A stretch of DNA of 7,389 nucleotides, from positions 1 to 7,389 of the forward strand of contig CALZOH010000164.1 of NCBI GenBank assembly GCA_945827465.1, given 5' to 3'. Below, one piece after another: positions 5,279 through 7,389 of the stretch. Below the pieces are notes generated by a model. That model was not told the DNA's origin. It was given only the letters and a program-made list of their open reading frames with translations, and made no database searches. The translations under genes and the position numbers were made by a program. Each line of letters starts with the position of its first letter. Within the stretch, counting starts at the first letter, position 1. The DNA comes from an uncultured Prevotellaceae bacterium (GTDB taxonomy: Bacteria > Bacteroidota > Bacteroidia > Bacteroidales > Bacteroidaceae).

Positions 5279-5704
5279 ATGCAAATTGTGGAATTAAGGG
5301 AGGTTACTGCGCAGCAGTTAACGGATTTGATGGGACTGATGAAAGAATTGTCGGAGCGTGTGACGATGACCGAAGAGACTTTGCTGCATGTGTTGAAGGA
5401 CGATAACTGCCGTTTGTTTGCCCTGATGGACGAGGGGAGTGTGATGGGGTGTGCTACTTTGTGTGTATTCCATTCTCCGACGGGAAGGAAGGCGTCTGTA
5501 GAGGATGTCGTGGTGAGCAGCCGTTGCCGAGGCCGGCATTGGGGGCGCGCTCTGATGGTACGCGTGTTGGAGGAGGCTCAGATGTTTGCTCCTATCGAAG
5601 TGCAGTTGACGTCGAAGCCCAAGCGTGTGGCGGCCAATACGCTTTATCAGTCGCTGGGCTTCCAGAGAAAGGAAACCAATTGCTACCGTTTGGCGTTGAG
5701 CTGA
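5279..5704 (+). CDS. GNAT-family N-acetyltransferase
   Basis: A 141-residue single-domain acetyltransferase that would transfer an acetyl group from acetyl-CoA to an amine of a small molecule or protein. The N-terminal helices (residues 9-27) precede a beta strand (RLFALMDEGSVMGCATL, 45-61). Motif A runs from VEDVVVSS into RCRGRHWGRAL (82-92), which carries the acetyl-CoA pyrophosphate loop Arg/Gln-x-x-Gly-x-Gly/Ala as R86, G89 and A91. Motif B is visible as N120-x-x-Y123 and LGF (126-128). The length fits minimal GNAT enzymes. The gene follows the HA-domain gene after 13 bases and probably shares its transcript. The family is too broad to name a substrate. A role in acetylating the 4-amino sugar made upstream is conceivable but unsupported, because a terminator and a new promoter separate the two units. 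Confidence 0.88.
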   Translation: MQIVELREVTAQQLTDLMGLMKELSERVTMTEETLLHVLKDDNCRLFALMDEGSVMGCATLCVFHSPTGRKASVEDVVVSSRCRGRHWGRALMVRVLEEAQMFAPIEVQLTSKPKRVAANTLYQSLGFQRKETNCYRLALS

Positions 5705-5757
5705 ACGAAGAAGATTAGCATTTATCCCAATAGGAAATCATAACGCTTAATAACCGG

Positions 5758-5780
5758 TTTGCCATAAATTTGCTGGCAAA
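5758..5780. promoter_or_regulatory. Operator-like inverted repeat around a -7-type box
   Basis: TTTGCCA (5758-5764) and TGGCAAA (5774-5780) form a perfect 7-bp inverted repeat with a 9-base spacer. The spacer contains TAAATTTG (5765-5772), itself a fit to TAnnTTTG. The geometry, a -7 box between the arms of a dyad, is what a repressor site over a promoter would look like. No -33 TTG was found at the usual distance, so promoter activity is uncertain. Confidence 0.4.
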
Positions 5781-5787
5781 TAGTTAG

Positions 5788-5822
5788 AAATGGTCGGTAA
5801 GGCATGTGCTTTCCGGCCATTT
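5788..5822 (+). terminator. Hairpin between the GNAT and MFS genes
   Basis: Bases 5788-5797 pair with 5813-5822 (one wobble, 5794/5816). After a bulged T at 5798 the stem continues as 5799-5803 with 5808-5812 (one wobble) around an ATGT loop. The GC-rich core flanked by AAA and TTT, followed by TGCTTAATTTTG, looks like an intrinsic, possibly bidirectional, terminator for the HA/GNAT transcript. If transcription starts at the box at 5765-5772, the same hairpin would act as a leader attenuator for the MFS gene. Confidence 0.65.
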
Positions 5823-5826
5823 TGCT

Positions 5827-5840
5827 TAATTTTGCCGGCA
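5827..5840 (+). promoter_or_regulatory. -7 box and start-site palindrome of the MFS gene
   Basis: TAATTTTG (5827-5834) fits TAnnTTTG and would start transcription near 5841, about 30 bases before the ATG at 5872. A perfect 8-bp palindrome, TGCCGGCA (5833-5840), overlaps the end of the box and could be a regulator site. No good -33 TTG is seen; that position lies inside the terminator hairpin. Confidence 0.55.
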
Positions 5841-5871
5841 GTTGTCAATAAAAATCAAATTCATATCAAAA

Positions 5872-7245
5872 ATGATCGAAGTATCGAAGAAGAAGCTCAG
5901 TGACTCTGCAGGGGCTCGTTGGGCGGCGCTGTTTGTTGTGGCGTTCACCATGATGGCAGCTTATTATGTAAACGACGTGATGGCTCCTCTCAAGAGCATG
6001 CTCGAGGGCCAGTTGCGTTGGACGAGTGGAGAGTTTGGAACATTCACAGGTGCATATAGCTTTTTGAATGTATTTTTATTAATGCTTATCTGGGGCGGTC
6101 TGATTCTCGACCGTTTCGGTATTCGCTTCACGGGCATCTTGGCTGCCGTGTTGATGGTGGGTGGTACGGCTTGCGAATATCTGGCCATTACTCACTACGG
6201 CGGATGCAGCTCGGTGATGTTTGGCATGAAGTTGGATGTGTTCTTGGCTTCGGCCGGCTACTCCGTTTTTGGCGTTGGAGCCGAGGTGGCAGGTATCACG
6301 GTCACCAAGATTATTGCCAAGTGGTTTCAGGGTAAAGAAATGGCGTTGGCCATGGGCGTGCAGGTGGCTTTGGCGCGTATCGGTAGTCAGGCCGCCTATG
6401 CCGTAGCCATTCCCGTGGCCAAGGCTTTCGGTCTTGACATGCCTTTGTTTATTGGTCTCTGCCTGCTTGTGGGCGGCTTGATGGCCTTCCTGGCCTTTTC
6501 GCTGATGGACCTGAAGTTAGATCGTCAGGTTAAAATCGATACGAGCGGTTCCGATGAAGAGAAATTCAGCTTCAGCGACGTGATGGCCGTAGTCAAGAAC
6601 CCCGGTTTTTGGCTGATTGCCGTGCTCTGCGTCCTGTTTTACAGTTGCGTCTTCCCGTTCCAGAAGTTTGCCACCGAGTTGATGGTTACCAAGTATGGCG
6701 TTAGCGAGGATTTGGCCGGAACGTTTGCCGGTCTGCCGGCTTTGGGTGCCTTGATTCTCACGCCTGTGTTCGGAGGTATGATTGACCGTCGCGGCAAGGC
6801 TGCTTCCATTATGATGTTAGGTTCGGCCATGCTGATTTTTGTGCACTTCGTCTATGCCTTGCCTTTCATCTCGGCTTCGTGGATAGCCATTGCGCTGATG
6901 ATTGTTTTGGGCGTAGCCTTTTCGTTGGTGCCGAGTGCCATGTGGCCCAGTGTGGCAAAGATTTTCCCCGTGAAGCAATTGGGTACGGCTTATGCCCTCA
7001 TCTTCTTCATTCAGAACATCGGTTTGTGGGGTATCCCCGCATTGATTGGGTACGTGCTCGAAAAATACTGCATCACCGGTACGCAAATCGTGAATGGCTT
7101 AGAGACCAATACGTACAACTACACCCTGCCGATGTGCATCTTCACCTCGATTGCTGTATTGTCTTTGCTCGTCGGATTCTTCTTGAAAGTGGCAGACAGG
7201 AAGTACGGCTATGGTTTGGAAAAAGCCAATCTGAGTAAGAAATAA
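5872..7245 (+). CDS. Major facilitator superfamily transporter, 12 helices, substrate unknown
   Basis: A 457-residue inner-membrane secondary transporter. About twelve hydrophobic helices can be traced, six on each side of a charged cytoplasmic loop (about residues 213-243, with KIDTSGSDEEKF). The MFS motif A appears in the loop between helices 2 and 3 as GGLILDRFGIR (75-85) and again between helices 8 and 9 as GGMIDRRGK (301-309), the hallmark of the internal duplication. The overall look is closest to bacterial relatives of MFSD1-type or nitrate/anion-type carriers, but no substrate motif is decisive. The ATG at 5872 is preferred to the in-frame TTG at 5842, which lies at the predicted transcription start and would add ten residues. 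The gene has its own promoter and terminator and appears to be monocistronic, so it is unlikely to belong functionally to the polysaccharide operon. Confidence 0.9.
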   Translation: MIEVSKKKLSDSAGARWAALFVVAFTMMAAYYVNDVMAPLKSMLEGQLRWTSGEFGTFTGAYSFLNVFLLMLIWGGLILDRFGIRFTGILAAVLMVGGTACEYLAITHYGGCSSVMFGMKLDVFLASAGYSVFGVGAEVAGITVTKIIAKWFQGKEMALAMGVQVALARIGSQAAYAVAIPVAKAFGLDMPLFIGLCLLVGGLMAFLAFSLMDLKLDRQVKIDTSGSDEEKFSFSDVMAVVKNPGFWLIAVLCVLFYSCVFPFQKFATELMVTKYGVSEDLAGTFAGLPALGALILTPVFGGMIDRRGKAASIMMLGSAMLIFVHFVYALPFISASWIAIALMIVLGVAFSLVPSAMWPSVAKIFPVKQLGTAYALIFFIQNIGLWGIPALIGYVLEKYCITGTQIVNGLETNTYNYTLPMCIFTSIAVLSLLVGFFLKVADRKYGYGLEKANLSKK

Positions 7246-7287
7246 TCAAATCGTCGTTGTTCGTTAGAAGAACAATTGCGCTTTATC

Positions 7288-7326
7288 CAGGCCGGTGTTT
7301 CAGATGAAATGCCGGCCTGAATTTTT
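7288..7326 (+). terminator. Strong intrinsic terminator of the MFS gene
   Basis: CAGGCCGG (7288-7295) pairs perfectly with CCGGCCTG (7312-7319). The stem continues inward through two wobble pairs and a TTT/AAA segment to a small loop centred on AGATGA. AA and five T follow (7322-7326). The hairpin begins 42 bases after the stop codon. Confidence 0.85.
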
Positions 7327-7337
7327 GCCTGGCTCAT

Positions 7338-7389
7338 GGGGAACGTTTTCTCGGGTGGGAAAAGCTTGCTCGGTTTCAGGGGAACGTTT
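7338..7389 (+). repeat. Direct repeat GGGGAACGTTT, two copies 41 bases apart, cut by the window end
   Basis: GGGGAACGTTT occurs at 7338-7348 and again at 7379-7389, the last bases of the window. The intervening segment is purine- and T-rich (TCGGGTGGGAAAAG). The core AACGTT is palindromic. It might be the first period of a longer tandem repeat or a pair of regulator sites, but the sequence ends before this can be judged. Confidence 0.4.

Noticed and set aside
5842..5871. TTG at 5842 as the start of the MFS gene
   Set aside because: It coincides with the predicted transcription start after the box at 5827-5834, leaving no leader; the ATG at 5872 gives a normal N-terminus.
6817..7238. Minus-strand (6817-7086) and plus-strand (6879-7238) open frames inside the MFS gene
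   Set aside because: Both are out-of-frame shadows of the 12-helix transporter and show low-complexity, domain-free sequence.

Overview
The window looks like a Bacteroidales chromosome (Bacteroides, Phocaeicola, Prevotella or a relative). Two things suggest this: the promoter -7 boxes fit the Bacteroidetes pattern TAnnTTTG (2727-2734 on the minus strand; 4967-4974 and 5827-5834 on the plus strand), and most starts lack a good Shine-Dalgarno. The gene content is that of the distal end of a capsule or exopolysaccharide locus, followed by chromosomal housekeeping or accessory genes. Genus and species cannot be fixed from the sequence alone.

Layout. Positions 1-137 are the 3' end of a nucleotide-sugar dehydrogenase (UDP-glucose dehydrogenase type). 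It stops unusually soon after its catalytic Cys motif and is followed by a 22-bp hairpin (145-192). An AT-rich family 2 glycosyltransferase with C-terminal membrane helices (217-1227) comes next. At 1290-1390 lies a decayed copy of the leader and first 12 or so codons of a sugar-phosphate transferase gene. It is interrupted by an oppositely oriented AAA_14/DUF4143 ATPase gene (1409-2701, minus), after which the same leader and the intact transferase appear again (2785-3459). The transferase is followed by a DegT/DnrJ-family sugar aminotransferase (3573-4802) and two strong stem-loops (4817-4917) that appear to close the polysaccharide operon.

Beyond the hairpins a new promoter precedes a two-gene unit: a stand-alone helicase-associated-domain protein (5026-5265) and a GNAT acetyltransferase (5279-5704). 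A terminator-like hairpin and an operator-like palindrome separate these from a single-gene MFS transporter (5872-7245), which ends at a strong terminator (7288-7326).

How the genes work together (inference from family knowledge). The aminotransferase probably makes a UDP-4-amino-4,6-dideoxy sugar, which the monotopic transferase loads as sugar-1-phosphate onto undecaprenyl phosphate, as WcfR and WcfS do for polysaccharide A of B. fragilis. The dehydrogenase would supply a uronic acid precursor and the GT2 enzyme would extend the repeat unit. The ATPase has no evident role in polysaccharide synthesis and looks like an accessory gene that entered during a recombination event. The most distinctive feature is this scar, in which a diverged copy of the transferase leader and start flanks the ATPase. 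No wholly new system is evident.
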